64,000 nucleotides of DNA, taken from the NCBI RefSeq assembly GCF_030158815.1, contig NZ_BPFZ01000011.1, positions 1 to 64,000 of the forward strand. The letters run 5' to 3'. This DNA is from Candidatus Phycosocius spiralis. GTDB lineage: Bacteria > Pseudomonadota > Alphaproteobacteria > Caulobacterales > Aquidulcibacteraceae. The notes under the pieces were generated by a model, which ran no database searches, was not told the DNA's origin, and saw nothing but the letters and a program-made list of their open reading frames with translations. The translations under genes and the position numbers were made by a program. This document shows, in pieces, positions 49,932 through 59,411 of this stretch. Positions within the stretch are counted from its first letter, which is position 1; the number at the start of each line of letters is the position of its first letter.

Positions 49932-51314
49932 CTAAACTTTTTCTGCAGCAGGTATTAAGAGTTGTGCCTTTAATCCGCCATAAGAAGATCGACCCAAAAT
50001 GAGGCTGCCACCATAGACACGCACGAGATCATCGCTAATAGACAGGCCCAAACCCGATCCCGGCAAGGATTCATCTATCCGCGCGCCGCGTTTTCGGGCT
50101 GAGAGCAAAGCAAGGTCATCAAGCCCTTGGCCATCATCTTCAATGGCAATTTCAATATGTGTGTTAGAGGCAGCTCTGGCCCTGATTTCAACCAATCCAC
50201 CGCCATATTTACATGCATTTTCAGCCAGATTGCCAATCATATCCTCCAAATCCTCTCTCTCACCACGAAAAATCAAATGATTATCGTAGGAACATGACAC
50301 TTTGACCCCATCCATAGCGAATAAGCGGCGCAGAGTTTTGCACATATCTTCCAAGACTGGACCAATTGGCGTCCGGGTACCTAAGGTTTCTGCCCGAGCT
50401 GCCGCTGTTGCCCGCTTGAGATAATGCTCAACCTGGCGGGACATGGTTTCACATTGTCTGGCTACTAGATCTTCAAAATCGCCGCTTTTATGGCGCGCCT
50501 CGGTGAGCATCACGGATAAGGGGGTTTTGAGTGCATGGGCAAGATTGCCTACATGGGTTCGCGCGCGTTCAACCACTTCTTGGTTGTGGGTCAAAAGCGC
50601 ATTGAGTTCGCTTGCCAATGGGGCTAATTCACGAGGTACGTCTTCGTCCAAGCGTTCTAAACAGCCAGCGCGGATTTTCCCCAATTGGCGTCCCATCTGA
50701 CGCAAGGGCTCTAGGCCCAGTTGAACTTGCAAGAAAATCGCACCCAACAATCCAAGCGCCAAGGCGATCAATCCTAGAGTCAAAATCAACGCAAATCGTG
50801 CAGCAGCATCGACAGCTTCTTGGGTATCGGCCCCGACCATGATCAATGTGGGATATCGTCGGTTTGGTAATTGCACCAATCGACCCGCAATGCGCAACTT
50901 CTCTCCTGCCCTCACGATATCAACGCTTTGAGTCGATCCTGGTGCCGCACGCACCTGATTGAGGAGGTCGGCGCTGGGAATAAAAGGTCTATCCCAAACC
51001 GACCTAGAGGTGACGCCCACCTTTTGAATAAGCAAAGGACCTTCGACATCTACTACGCGCCAATAATGGCCTGATAGGGGTTTAACAAAACGGGGATCGG
51101 TTGGTGGACGCTTTATACGCAACTGACCCGCTTGATCGGTTTCAACACTTGCCGCCAAAGCATCAATGGAGACGGCCAATTCCTGGTCAAAAGCTTCAAA
51201 CACCGTTGTGCGAAACAAAGCGGTCAGGCCATATCCTGTCCCTACCAACACAAAGGCAGACCAAATCGCGGCAACCCCGACCAAACGCCCAGCTAAAGAG
51301 GAAGATCGTTTCAC
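49932..51314 (-). CDS. feuQ: Sensor histidine kinase, FeuQ/PhoQ-like
   Basis: A 460-residue membrane kinase with GTG start at 51314. There are helices near residues 8-32 and 175-195 (LILTLGLIALALGLLGAIFL), with a periplasmic sensor between. The dimerisation box is HVGNLAHALKTPLSVMLTEA near residue 258. The ATPase domain shows NLAENACKYGGG, EDDGQGLDDLALL and GSGLGLSISDDLVRVYGGSL. It follows the response regulator by 5 bp. PepSY protein, regulator and kinase in this order beside ccmIEFH match the rhizobial feuNPQ-cycHJKL neighbourhood; the exact orthology is inferred. Confidence 0.8.
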   Translation of the reverse strand: MKRSSSLAGRLVGVAAIWSAFVLVGTGYGLTALFRTTVFEAFDQELAVSIDALAASVETDQAGQLRIKRPPTDPRFVKPLSGHYWRVVDVEGPLLIQKVGVTSRSVWDRPFIPSADLLNQVRAAPGSTQSVDIVRAGEKLRIAGRLVQLPNRRYPTLIMVGADTQEAVDAAARFALILTLGLIALALGLLGAIFLQVQLGLEPLRQMGRQLGKIRAGCLERLDEDVPRELAPLASELNALLTHNQEVVERARTHVGNLAHALKTPLSVMLTEARHKSGDFEDLVARQCETMSRQVEHYLKRATAAARAETLGTRTPIGPVLEDMCKTLRRLFAMDGVKVSCSYDNHLIFRGEREDLEDMIGNLAENACKYGGGLVEIRARAASNTHIEIAIEDDGQGLDDLALLSARKRGARIDESLPGSGLGLSISDDLVRVYGGSLILGRSSYGGLKAQLLIPAAEKV

Positions 51315-51319
51315 CCGCC

Positions 51320-51997
51320 TTACACACCTAGCGGAGCATCAGGGTCGAGCAATTGATAGCCAAGCCCGCGCACTGTAGAGATTCTGTCTTGACCGATCTT
51401 TTTTCTAAGTCGGCCCACAAACACTTCAATTGTATTGGAATCACGATCAAAATCTTGATCATAAATATGCTCAATCAGCTCAGAACGGGGAATTACCCGC
51501 CCTGCATGATGCATCAGATAGGTCAAAAGGCGCAATTCATGACTTGTAAGCTTAACCGGGTTGCCATCCACAGTCGCGCGTTGTGCGCGTGAATCAAGGC
51601 GAAGCGCGCCGCATTCTAAAGCGGGTGTCGCGTGGCCAGCGGCGCGGCGAACCAAAGCGCGCAAGCGCGCCAATAGTTCTTCCATATGGAAGGGCTTGGT
51701 CACATAATCGTCGGCCCCGGCGTCAAAGCCTGCGACCTTCTCACTCCAGCGATCCCGCGCGGTCAAGATTAAAACAGGGACCAACTTACCCGCCTTTCGC
51801 CAGCGCTCTAAAATGGTCACCCCATCCACCACGGGCAAACCAAGGTCTAAGATTATAGCGTCATAAGGTTCTGTATCCCCTAGAAAATGTCCTTCCTCGC
51901 CATCGCTTGCGACATCAACAGCATACCCCGCATCAAGGAGGGCGCGCTCTAGCTGGCGGCGCAAATCAGGATCATCCTCAACAACTAAACAGCGCAT
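51320..51997 (-). CDS. feuP: OmpR-family response regulator, FeuP/PhoP-like
   Basis: From the ATG at 51997 (MRCLVVEDDPDLRRQ) it has about 225 residues. Asp51 in AIILDLGLPVVDG is the phospho-acceptor and VTKPFHMEELLARL holds the conserved Lys. The winged helix ends VFVGRLRKKIGQ and VRGLGYQLLDP. The open frame extends upstream to 52066 but the shorter start fits the family. It lies between a PepSY protein and its kinase. FeuP regulates iron uptake or cyclic glucan export in rhizobia; the target here is unknown. Confidence 0.8.
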   Translation of the reverse strand: MRCLVVEDDPDLRRQLERALLDAGYAVDVASDGEEGHFLGDTEPYDAIILDLGLPVVDGVTILERWRKAGKLVPVLILTARDRWSEKVAGFDAGADDYVTKPFHMEELLARLRALVRRAAGHATPALECGALRLDSRAQRATVDGNPVKLTSHELRLLTYLMHHAGRVIPRSELIEHIYDQDFDRDSNTIEVFVGRLRKKIGQDRISTVRGLGYQLLDPDAPLGV

Positions 51998-52025
51998 ATG
52001 CAATGTCCTTTTTTTGGGCTCCAGA

Positions 52026-52328
52026 TCATCCCTGTCGTCCCACGATCTGGCCAGTTTGAGCGTCAACTTTGAAGATTATGATCCGCCCACGCGAAGCCTG
52101 CCAGCGCACAATATAATAGGGATGGCCGTTTTCACTGATCAGACTGGTATCCAATTGCGTACCAGGCTCAATATCATTGATCCGATCTAGCACCTGCGAC
52201 AACGGCACCGTTTGACTAACCCGCACGAACAGGCCAGCTGCGGGCCCACGATTGGCTTCAGCGTGCCGGGAACTTACGCTTGCCCCAAGCAAAGCCATAA
52301 AGATCAAAAGTGCCATTGAGGGTTTCAT
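52026..52328 (-). CDS. Exported PepSY-domain protein (FeuN-like position)
   Basis: From the ATG at 52328 it starts MKPSMALLIFMALLGASVSS with a cleavable signal, then a compact PepSY-like domain: LSQVLDRINDIEPGTQLDTS, GHPYYIVRWQASRGRIIIFK, VDAQTGQIVG. About 100 residues in all. The frame is open to 52448, with an alternative ATG at 52391. It lies just upstream of the two-component genes. In rhizobia the equivalent small periplasmic protein, FeuN, restrains the FeuQ kinase, so a similar role is inferred. Confidence 0.72.
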   Translation of the reverse strand: MKPSMALLIFMALLGASVSSRHAEANRGPAAGLFVRVSQTVPLSQVLDRINDIEPGTQLDTSLISENGHPYYIVRWQASRGRIIIFKVDAQTGQIVGRQG

Positions 52329-52492
52329 AGCGCCTAAACTAATAGGAAGTTGCTGAACCTGGTCTAAACGCCTTTGTTTATTGTCCTGCATCGTTTCAAG
52401 CCACCCTGATCGAAATGAGACGCAAAACAAGTATATATGACAAATCAATAGATCGCATCATTTGAAAGGCTGTCTTTGGCGCAAAATGCGAA

Positions 52493-53224
52493 TTATGCAC
52501 ATTGCGCATAAATGCGGCAGGCCTGGACGAAAGCTGAAAATACAGCCTGTGCATCTTCGCTCTCATCGAGGAGACGCTCACCATGCCATTGAATGCCAAG
52601 GGCAAAAGATTTATCAGCTCGCTCAACCGCTTCGATAATCCCATCGATGGAATAAGCTGAGACCTTCAGATGCGCGCCGACCTCTACGACACATTCTCGG
52701 TGAAAACTATTCACAATCAGGCGATCCTTACCGATTATGGCATGCAGCTTTGTCCCAGCTATAACGTCAATTTCATGCCGGGTCGTCGGATCATCATGAG
52801 GGATAGTGCCGTCCGTATAGCGGGCGATATCGCCACTCATTAACGAGCCAGTGAGGCAGGCTAACATCTGCATGCCGTTACAAATTCCCAGATAGGGTCG
52901 ATCTTCTAGTAAAAAAGCTTCAACCAGGGCGCGCTCTATCTCGAACCGCTCAGACTGGGGCGCTTGGCTTGTTTGATCAGCACGGTACCAATCGGCGGGG
53001 AACTGGATGCGAGCCCCTGTCGATAAAAGGCCAGCACATATACGCAAAGCAAAGAGTACTGAATCTGGGCTATAGGACAGGCCTATACCAATACCACCAG
53101 CTCGTTCAATCGCTCGGAAATAGCCTTTACCAGCTTCGTAGGCCGTGGCACCCTGACTGGTATTCTCATCCAAAATGATGCCGATGATCGGCTTATGATC
53201 GATGGCAAGCACAGCTTTCCCCAA
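52493..53224 (-). CDS. Class I glutamine amidotransferase-like hydrolase (peptidase C26, PuuD-like)
   Basis: A 243-residue protein of the gamma-glutamyl-gamma-aminobutyrate hydrolase family. The nucleophile elbow is YLGICNGMQMLACL, with the catalytic Cys near 115. Other marks are VNSFHRECVVEVG and the catalytic His in GIQWHGERLLDESEDA, where WHPE is WHGE. It probably cleaves gamma-glutamyl amides of polyamine breakdown or related compounds. The frame opens with TTG at 53224, and a GTG lies at 53212, so the true start is uncertain. Confidence 0.83.
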   Translation of the reverse strand: MGKAVLAIDHKPIIGIILDENTSQGATAYEAGKGYFRAIERAGGIGIGLSYSPDSVLFALRICAGLLSTGARIQFPADWYRADQTSQAPQSERFEIERALVEAFLLEDRPYLGICNGMQMLACLTGSLMSGDIARYTDGTIPHDDPTTRHEIDVIAGTKLHAIIGKDRLIVNSFHRECVVEVGAHLKVSAYSIDGIIEAVERADKSFALGIQWHGERLLDESEDAQAVFSAFVQACRIYAQCA

Positions 53225-53238
53225 AGCAAAGTGTAGTG

Positions 53239-54198
53239 CTAACGTTTAGGAGGATCATCTCGGCGGTCCCAATTGGTCAGAACTTCCTTTAAGCTAGCAT
53301 TATTCCCTTCAGGCAAAGCGATGATTAAACGAATAAATAAATCGCCCGGTGTTCCGGGTCGCGCGACCCCTTTACCCTTGAGCCGCAATACTGTCCCAGA
53401 GTTTGATCCAGCGGGAATGTTTAGCGCGACTGTTCCATTGGGTATGGTGGCTTCGATGCGGCCCCCATTTAGCACCTCCTGCAAGGATACAGGCAAATCC
53501 ATTCGTACATCATCACCGTCACGATGAAATACCGAGTGGGGAGTGACGTTAATCGTGACCATTACGTCGCCAGCGGGCATACCACCACGCCCCGGCCCAC
53601 CTTGGCCACGCAACCGTAAAGTCCGCCCTGTTTCAACCCCAGCAGGGATCGCAACCTCAATGCTGCGGTCACCAATTTTGACGCGCTGTTTGGCACCAGA
53701 AATCGCATCCTCAAAACTGATTTGCAGGGTCGCATGAAGATCTTGGCCCTTAGCGCCTGCTTGAAAGCCAGGTTTTGGCCCGCCGCGTGACCCAAAGGCA
53801 GCCCCGAATAAATCCCCAAACATATCTTCAAAATCGACTGCGCCAGGGCCACTCCCGCGTTGGTGCGCCCCACCAGCACCAAAAAACCCACCAGGTCCAA
53901 ATGGATCGCCGCCACCAAATGGCCCGCGTCCCCCGCCGCCAAAACCAGCAAATTTTGGATTAGCGTCCGCGTCAATTTCACCGCGGTCATAACTGGCTTT
54001 ACGGTCGGGATCATCGAGAAAATTAAAAGCGGCGGAGACGCGCTTAAACCGCTCTTCAGCAGCTTTATTATTGGGGTTGGCGTCAGGATGCAGCTGTTTG
54101 GCGAGCTTACGATACGCTTTACGAACGTCTGCAAACGGCGCGCCGCGCGCGACGCCCAATACGGAATAAGGATCCTCGGCCACGCATTGATCTCCCAC
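53239..54198 (-). CDS. DnaJ-family co-chaperone (CbpA-like)
   Basis: A 319-residue J-protein. The J domain occupies residues 9-75 with YSVLGVARGA and the HPD triad at 37-39 (KQLHPDANPNNKAAEERF). A Gly/Phe-rich linker follows (GGGGRGPFGGGDPFGPGGFF). Two C-terminal substrate-binding domains complete it (QISFEDAISGAKQRVKIGDR, VFHRDGDDVRMDLPVSLQEV). The Cys-rich zinc domain of full DnaJ is absent, as in CbpA. It starts with GTG at 54198, or possibly at 54183. It lies beside the GTA cluster, about 125 bp from the g15 end. Confidence 0.9.
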   Translation of the reverse strand: MGDQCVAEDPYSVLGVARGAPFADVRKAYRKLAKQLHPDANPNNKAAEERFKRVSAAFNFLDDPDRKASYDRGEIDADANPKFAGFGGGGRGPFGGGDPFGPGGFFGAGGAHQRGSGPGAVDFEDMFGDLFGAAFGSRGGPKPGFQAGAKGQDLHATLQISFEDAISGAKQRVKIGDRSIEVAIPAGVETGRTLRLRGQGGPGRGGMPAGDVMVTINVTPHSVFHRDGDDVRMDLPVSLQEVLNGGRIEATIPNGTVALNIPAGSNSGTVLRLKGKGVARPGTPGDLFIRLIIALPEGNNASLKEVLTNWDRRDDPPKR

Positions 54199-54322
54199 CG
54201 TCTTGAGTCATAGTCAAACGTCGCCAACGTCAACCGTTGGGATCGCCCAGAACATGACTAGACTTAGGCGCTCCTTGCGCGTCGCGAAAGGGGGCATTTC
54301 ACCCAGCTACCATTTCACCCCA

Positions 54323-57300
54323 CTACAATGCAAGCTGGTCTACCAAAGGATAACCTACAAGGTCAGACGTACCCAATTGACAAATCTCAACATGTAACAG
54401 GGCTTGTTGGGTACCAAAATCAGCCAATTCTTTGGCGCGCGGGTATAGATAGCTTGGCGTGTCGGTCACAGCTTCATGCACCATAACCCCAGAAGAAGTC
54501 ATCAATCTGATCCGATATTTTTCACTAGCGCAGCCAAGGGGTACAATGGGCACATCCCAACTATCGCCATCACCCCAAGCCCTTCGGATCCAACTCACCA
54601 TAACACCATCGCTACGGCGTTTAGCTTTAGCATGGCAGGGTGACCAAGGCTTTTGGGCCGAAGCACGAAACCGTGCGTTTAGAATTGTCGCCAATTGTGC
54701 TTCGCCAACAGGCTGGCCTGCATAAGATAAAGTCGATCCCCACAAGTTTTGATCAAGACTGCCAATGCCAATGGCTTCGTTGAGCACAATAAAGCTGGTA
54801 CCCGATGCAATGGCGGGGGCTTGTGCAACTCCCAGATAACCGCGCACCAGTCCGTTCAAGCGCCAAGTCTGTGGTCCGACCAGGTTAACAGCCTGCCAAG
54901 TTACGATATCAAGGATCTGGTTGTCCGCTATGAACGCGCCTTTACCCGATGTAGGTGGGGTTTGATCATTAGAAAACACCACTTGACAACCCATGCCAAG
55001 CCTGCGTGAAATTGGAGCCGGATCAAGGGTGCTATTTAATTCCCCAGCCAGCATGGGGCGATTAAGGCGCGCGATTTGCTTGTCTCCCAACACAATCTCG
55101 ATCTCATTAGGCCATGGTTTGGCGTAGGCACCAAAATGGGGTTGGGGTGATTGGGTTGACACAAATGGTGCCGGCAAATCCAACATCACTATATTTGGCG
55201 GTGAAACGATCACGGGAAGTTGCGGAGTGGGGTCAACAAAATAGCTGGAAATGCTAGCTAATTGGGCGCTGGGTGCACGCGATGCTGTCAGCTCTTGTCC
55301 CCATGCCCCTTCCAAGCGATCCACCCGCCATATCGTGCCATCTTCCCAGCTAAATCGATCACCAACCTCCAACAAAGCGGCCATGCGTCCACTTAAGGAT
55401 CCACTCAAAACTTCCATTGGTGCGCTTTGAGCTAAATACTCGCTGACGGCTTTGCGACTGGTTGCATCGATCACAACGGGTAAGGTTACATTGAGCTGGT
55501 TGGCCTGATTGCTGGTCGACCCTGCTTGATACGTGGCAGGCTGATAATCTCGCTCACTGGCATAGGTTGTGGCCCGGGCAGATCTTGGTTGCTCATGTAG
55601 CAAGAGGGCTCTGCTCAATGCAGGTTTAGTTTGGTTGAGGACAAAATCCTTAGGACTTAAATCAATCAATCCAACACTGGGGGGGATGGTTTTAAGCCGC
55701 AAACTGTCGAATGCAGGTTGGGCTTCTAGGCCAAACGGCTTTGCCAATTGCTCAAACAAAGTGCGCGCATCGCTTGGGTTTTCTATAAGATAGCCCTCGA
55801 TATAGCCTTCCACACTTGAGGTGTCCAGGCGCGATAAACCCGCACGCACACCGATATCGGCAAGAATATCCCTTATAGGCAATGCGCCGGCCCGCCCGGC
55901 CAGCCAATGGCCTTTAGCAGCATAAGCACCATCGCCCCATACGGATTGCAATTGAGGAAAATGAGGAAACGGCCGTGCATCCCATGTCCATAAATATATA
56001 TGATCCAGATTAAGCATGGGCTTGCCATAAAGAGGGGAGATGGGATTATTGTCACGCCAATAAGATAATGTCGCTTCAAGGGCTAAGCGTTGTTCGCCAT
56101 CATCGCGCTGCCCATTAGAAAAAGGTGGCAAACCGGCTTCAGATGATTTGGGGTCCGGGAAGACACTGGGGCGGTTGGCACCCTTATCAACGGCAGGAAA
56201 CCCAACCTCCATAAGATAGATGGGTTTACTTTTGGGAACCCAAGGTGTTGGCTTGCTGACTCTAACCCCTCCATTTCGCTCATAATGCGCGTTGGACCAA
56301 AAGCCACGTAAATCCTTTTGCCGCCACACCCAGGGCTCCTGATATGCGCCATCGGTAATAGGGGTGCGCTGCTTAGCCAGCCTAGCTTGGTCATTAACAT
56401 AATAAAAATCATAGGCTTCCCCTGCTTCAATCCCAGCTTTATACAGGTTGAGATCGGGCTTTGGGTCGCCTGCACGGCGATCGGTCAAGGGTGGATACCA
56501 GTCGATGCCAATGAAGTTGATCTCGGGATCTGCCCATAATGGGTCGAGTGGAAAACGAAGATCGGAAGTTCCAGGCGGGCTATATGCACCATATTCTGTC
56601 CAGTCAGCCCCATAGCCTAATTGGACGTTTGGTCCAAGGATAAGGCGTACCTCTGCTGCCAAAGCGCGAAGTGCAGTTACAGCCGGAAAACTCCCGTCAG
56701 ATGATCGTAACCGTGTAAGACCGATCAGCTCAGAGCCAATCAAAAAGCCATCAACCCCGCCAGCAGCTTTGGCGAGGGCTGCTTGATGGAGAATAAAGCG
56801 CCGATAGGACCATTCGGCTGGTCCGGAATAGATCACCTCGCGTCCACGAAGTTGAAACTGCGCAGCCGTGGCTGTACCAAAAAACGCAGCGACTTGATTA
56901 GCCGCAGATGCGGTACCGTCCGCAGATCCTTGTTGATGAGGTCCAGGATAGCAGGTGATACGGCCTCGCCAAGGATAAGGCGCTTGGCCGATACCGCTGG
57001 TGTTGGTTGCATAAGGATTTGGCAAAGTGTTGGTGGCTGGAATGTCCATCATCACAAAAGGATTATGGGTAACAAAATGCCCCCGTCCTTTTAACTCTTG
57101 AATCGCCTCAATCACGCTTTGGTCTTCTGGTGAGCCACCATAAGCGGGCCGATCATCCACTTGCGTGACCAATTCTGCTTTTTGTCGAGATAGGCCCGCA
57201 ACTTGCCAAGCCCGCGGCTGGGTGACCTTATAGGCTTGATCAACCCGGGGTTGAATTTTGCACATGCCAGCGCGCAGATCAGTACCAAACCAGGCAATAA

Positions 57301-58102
57301 CTAAGGATATGGCGCGAACATTGGGTAAATCGCGCCCCAATTGATCGAGAGAAACCACCAAATCGGTTTGCGCGCTTTTAACATGGAGATTTTCACCTTT
57401 GGCCTCCCCCCCGCCCCACCGCGTGGTGATTGGCGTTGTCGCATAGGCAAATTCCCCTGCCCCCGGAATTAAGCAAACCGCGCGCGCTAAATCAGCCAAA
57501 CGAGGCCCTTTTGAAGATGATGGTGATTGAGCAAAAACTTCAAACGAGAATTGAGGAATGCGATCATTAAACCCCGCCAGTGCCAAATCCTCAAACACAA
57601 TATAGGCCAAACCGCGAAAGGCCGGTGCAAAATTAATGCCTTCAATAGCTTCAATTATCATATCAGGCATTTGGGTTTCATCGCCCAGATACAACCGATA
57701 GGTGACCGTCGATAGGTCAAACTTCTCCCCATTCACCCAAACTCGACCGATGCCGCCAATCGGTCCTTCGCATAAGCCAATAGCGAAGCTTAATGAATAA
57801 GAGCGCTCAACGACACGCTGCCCACCTTTACCCCCAACGGTTCTTTTGGATGTGCTTTCCTTAAACTGAGCCGCCCAAATGATTTGCCCAGTGATGCGAC
57901 CTGCACCGTAAACGATAGGGATCGCCGCACCTTCCCCACCTCCTTGAACCTTAAGATTGGATAATCTGGATGGCTGTACTCGTGTTGGTGTCAGACTTGT
58001 TTGGATCGTTGCATCCAAGGCTGAACCTGCCATCGCCCCAACAAACCCACCAACAGGCCCAAAAAGAGCGGATCCAACAGTTGAAAGTATAAGGGTTGCC
58101 AT
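54323..58102 (-). CDS. GTA g15 host-specificity/baseplate megatron protein
   Basis: A 1259-residue tail-tip protein. It begins TLILSTVGSALFGPVGGFVG, a glycine-rich start. A phage tail domain follows with GGEGAAIPIVYGAGRITGQI and ALGLCEGPIGGI-like FAIGLCEGPIGGIGRVWVNG. A glycoside-hydrolase-like TIM barrel lies around residues 400-750 (VDGFLIGSELIGLTRLRSSD, EINFIGIDWYPPLTDRRAGD, YLMEVGFPAVDKGANRPSVF), then tail-fold repeats. It probably penetrates or binds the recipient surface. It is the last gene of the cluster, starting 2 bp after the g14 stop. Confidence 0.93.
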   Translation of the reverse strand: MATLILSTVGSALFGPVGGFVGAMAGSALDATIQTSLTPTRVQPSRLSNLKVQGGGEGAAIPIVYGAGRITGQIIWAAQFKESTSKRTVGGKGGQRVVERSYSLSFAIGLCEGPIGGIGRVWVNGEKFDLSTVTYRLYLGDETQMPDMIIEAIEGINFAPAFRGLAYIVFEDLALAGFNDRIPQFSFEVFAQSPSSSKGPRLADLARAVCLIPGAGEFAYATTPITTRWGGGEAKGENLHVKSAQTDLVVSLDQLGRDLPNVRAISLVIAWFGTDLRAGMCKIQPRVDQAYKVTQPRAWQVAGLSRQKAELVTQVDDRPAYGGSPEDQSVIEAIQELKGRGHFVTHNPFVMMDIPATNTLPNPYATNTSGIGQAPYPWRGRITCYPGPHQQGSADGTASAANQVAAFFGTATAAQFQLRGREVIYSGPAEWSYRRFILHQAALAKAAGGVDGFLIGSELIGLTRLRSSDGSFPAVTALRALAAEVRLILGPNVQLGYGADWTEYGAYSPPGTSDLRFPLDPLWADPEINFIGIDWYPPLTDRRAGDPKPDLNLYKAGIEAGEAYDFYYVNDQARLAKQRTPITDGAYQEPWVWRQKDLRGFWSNAHYERNGGVRVSKPTPWVPKSKPIYLMEVGFPAVDKGANRPSVFPDPKSSEAGLPPFSNGQRDDGEQRLALEATLSYWRDNNPISPLYGKPMLNLDHIYLWTWDARPFPHFPQLQSVWGDGAYAAKGHWLAGRAGALPIRDILADIGVRAGLSRLDTSSVEGYIEGYLIENPSDARTLFEQLAKPFGLEAQPAFDSLRLKTIPPSVGLIDLSPKDFVLNQTKPALSRALLLHEQPRSARATTYASERDYQPATYQAGSTSNQANQLNVTLPVVIDATSRKAVSEYLAQSAPMEVLSGSLSGRMAALLEVGDRFSWEDGTIWRVDRLEGAWGQELTASRAPSAQLASISSYFVDPTPQLPVIVSPPNIVMLDLPAPFVSTQSPQPHFGAYAKPWPNEIEIVLGDKQIARLNRPMLAGELNSTLDPAPISRRLGMGCQVVFSNDQTPPTSGKGAFIADNQILDIVTWQAVNLVGPQTWRLNGLVRGYLGVAQAPAIASGTSFIVLNEAIGIGSLDQNLWGSTLSYAGQPVGEAQLATILNARFRASAQKPWSPCHAKAKRRSDGVMVSWIRRAWGDGDSWDVPIVPLGCASEKYRIRLMTSSGVMVHEAVTDTPSYLYPRAKELADFGTQQALLHVEICQLGTSDLVGYPLVDQLAL

Positions 58103-58104
58103 AC

Positions 58105-58533
58105 TTAGACTCTTTCTTCGGACTTGATGGAATGGGCTTGAGACGGGATCATAGCGGGCCAGTCAAATACGTGGGTTGTGCGCACGCTAAACCAGCTGCC
58201 ATAGCGGTTTTCAACCACCCCCGCCGTCCAATGGGCATGGATAAAACGGCCATTTTCACTGACCAATCCGGCATGGACCGGCGGCCCGAAGGGCTGTTGC
58301 GACAATAGGATCAAAGTGCCAGGAACTGGCTCAGGGCAGGGCCGTAAAAAGGCATGGGCAGCGGCTTCTAAATCCTGGTTCAAGCTTTGCCGATCCGGGC
58401 AAGCCATACCAAGTTCACGGGCAATGCCTTCGATCAAGCCGACACAATCAGTTCCAATACCACGTAAACTGGCTTCGGGAACAAAGGGCGTGCCCAGCCA
58501 AGCCCGAGCCTTTTCAAGAACCTCTAACCTCAT
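58105..58533 (-). CDS. GTA g14 NlpC/P60-type cell-wall peptidase
   Basis: A 142-residue peptidase thought to cut peptidoglycan of the recipient as DNA enters. The catalytic Cys30 lies in GIGTDCVGLIEGIARELG and His87 in GPPVHAGLVSENGRFIHAH. The N-terminus ARAWLGTPFVPEASLRG is typical of phage-type P60 proteins. It overlaps g13 by 4 bp. Confidence 0.92.
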   Translation of the reverse strand: MRLEVLEKARAWLGTPFVPEASLRGIGTDCVGLIEGIARELGMACPDRQSLNQDLEAAAHAFLRPCPEPVPGTLILLSQQPFGPPVHAGLVSENGRFIHAHWTAGVVENRYGSWFSVRTTHVFDWPAMIPSQAHSIKSEERV

Positions 58534-59411
58534 CGCCGCCCCCCGGTGTTGCCTGAAATGGCAGGGCCAGAAAACACCGCATCATCGCCAGGCAATGTCG
58601 GCACTCCACGAAAGTTAAGCTGGTTTTGAAATCGATCTCGACAAGTCGCGTAGGATTTATCGCACCCCACTTTTAAGAGTACACGATTGCCAGCTTGGGC
58701 CATGATTGGCATTGGTTGAGCTAAAGCGAGCGCGATTTCGTTTTGCGCAAACTCCAGCTTGGCTAGGCTTGTTTTCCAGTTTGCCGCAGGGCCAGTCTGG
58801 AACGCGCAACTTCCCCCAACCCAATGATCCAGTACGATTGCAGCAGGTTTTGGCACAATCAGGGTGCGATCATTGGGTATGCTTGTGATCACACTGTTCC
58901 AAGATCGCGTAGGCGTGCTTAAGTCGGCCTTGCAGCGACCATCACCGAGCTGCGCATCGCAGGTTCTTGCATAAACTTTGCCGATAACTTGATTAAGGTT
59001 AGGATCAAGACTGGTAATACTTAATTCAAACGCATGACCTTGGCAGGTGATAGACTGCACAGTCCCTGACCATAAATGGATTGCGCTTTCTGCATCGGTC
59101 CAATCAAACGCAAATGCTTCAACCTTCGCCTGATCCCACAAGCCAATCCTGACGTCGGCCTCACTCACCCGATCTAACCGCAAAGCACCCGATAAAGCTC
59201 CATGGCCTGGGCTGAGCGACAGCTCCTTTTCTAGAGCATTTTCGCGCAAGCTGATGCTAGCCTGAAACAAAGTGCCTAGCCGAGTTAAATCTCGATCATG
59301 CTCAGTTGCTGCCACGATGAAACCATCCTTACGCGTTAGCCGCCATGCGCGGGCTAAAGTGGTCACGCCTTCTACCAATTTGGCCGTAAGTGCTGGGTTG
59401 AGCTGCCTCAT
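58530..59411 (-). CDS. GTA g13 hub protein (DUF2163)
   Basis: A 293-residue tail hub protein. The DUF2163 start is WRLTRKDGFIVAATEHDRDL. The C-terminal half has GKVYARTCDAQLGDGRCKAD and VGCDKSYATCRDRFQNQLNF. Those four cysteines match the arrangement that holds an iron-sulfur cluster in the hub of RcGTA and related phage tail proteins. The stretch ends GVPTLPGDDAV. It joins g12 and g14 by 4-bp overlaps. Confidence 0.92.
   Translation of the reverse strand: MRQLNPALTAKLVEGVTTLARAWRLTRKDGFIVAATEHDRDLTRLGTLFQASISLRENALEKELSLSPGHGALSGALRLDRVSEADVRIGLWDQAKVEAFAFDWTDAESAIHLWSGTVQSITCQGHAFELSITSLDPNLNQVIGKVYARTCDAQLGDGRCKADLSTPTRSWNSVITSIPNDRTLIVPKPAAIVLDHWVGGSCAFQTGPAANWKTSLAKLEFAQNEIALALAQPMPIMAQAGNRVLLKVGCDKSYATCRDRFQNQLNFRGVPTLPGDDAVFSGPAISGNTGGRR

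Noticed and set aside
54290-54330. ATTTCACCC repeated twice between the dnaJ-like gene and g15
   Set aside because: Two copies of a nine-base word 17 bp apart, with no symmetry or known site; likely chance.
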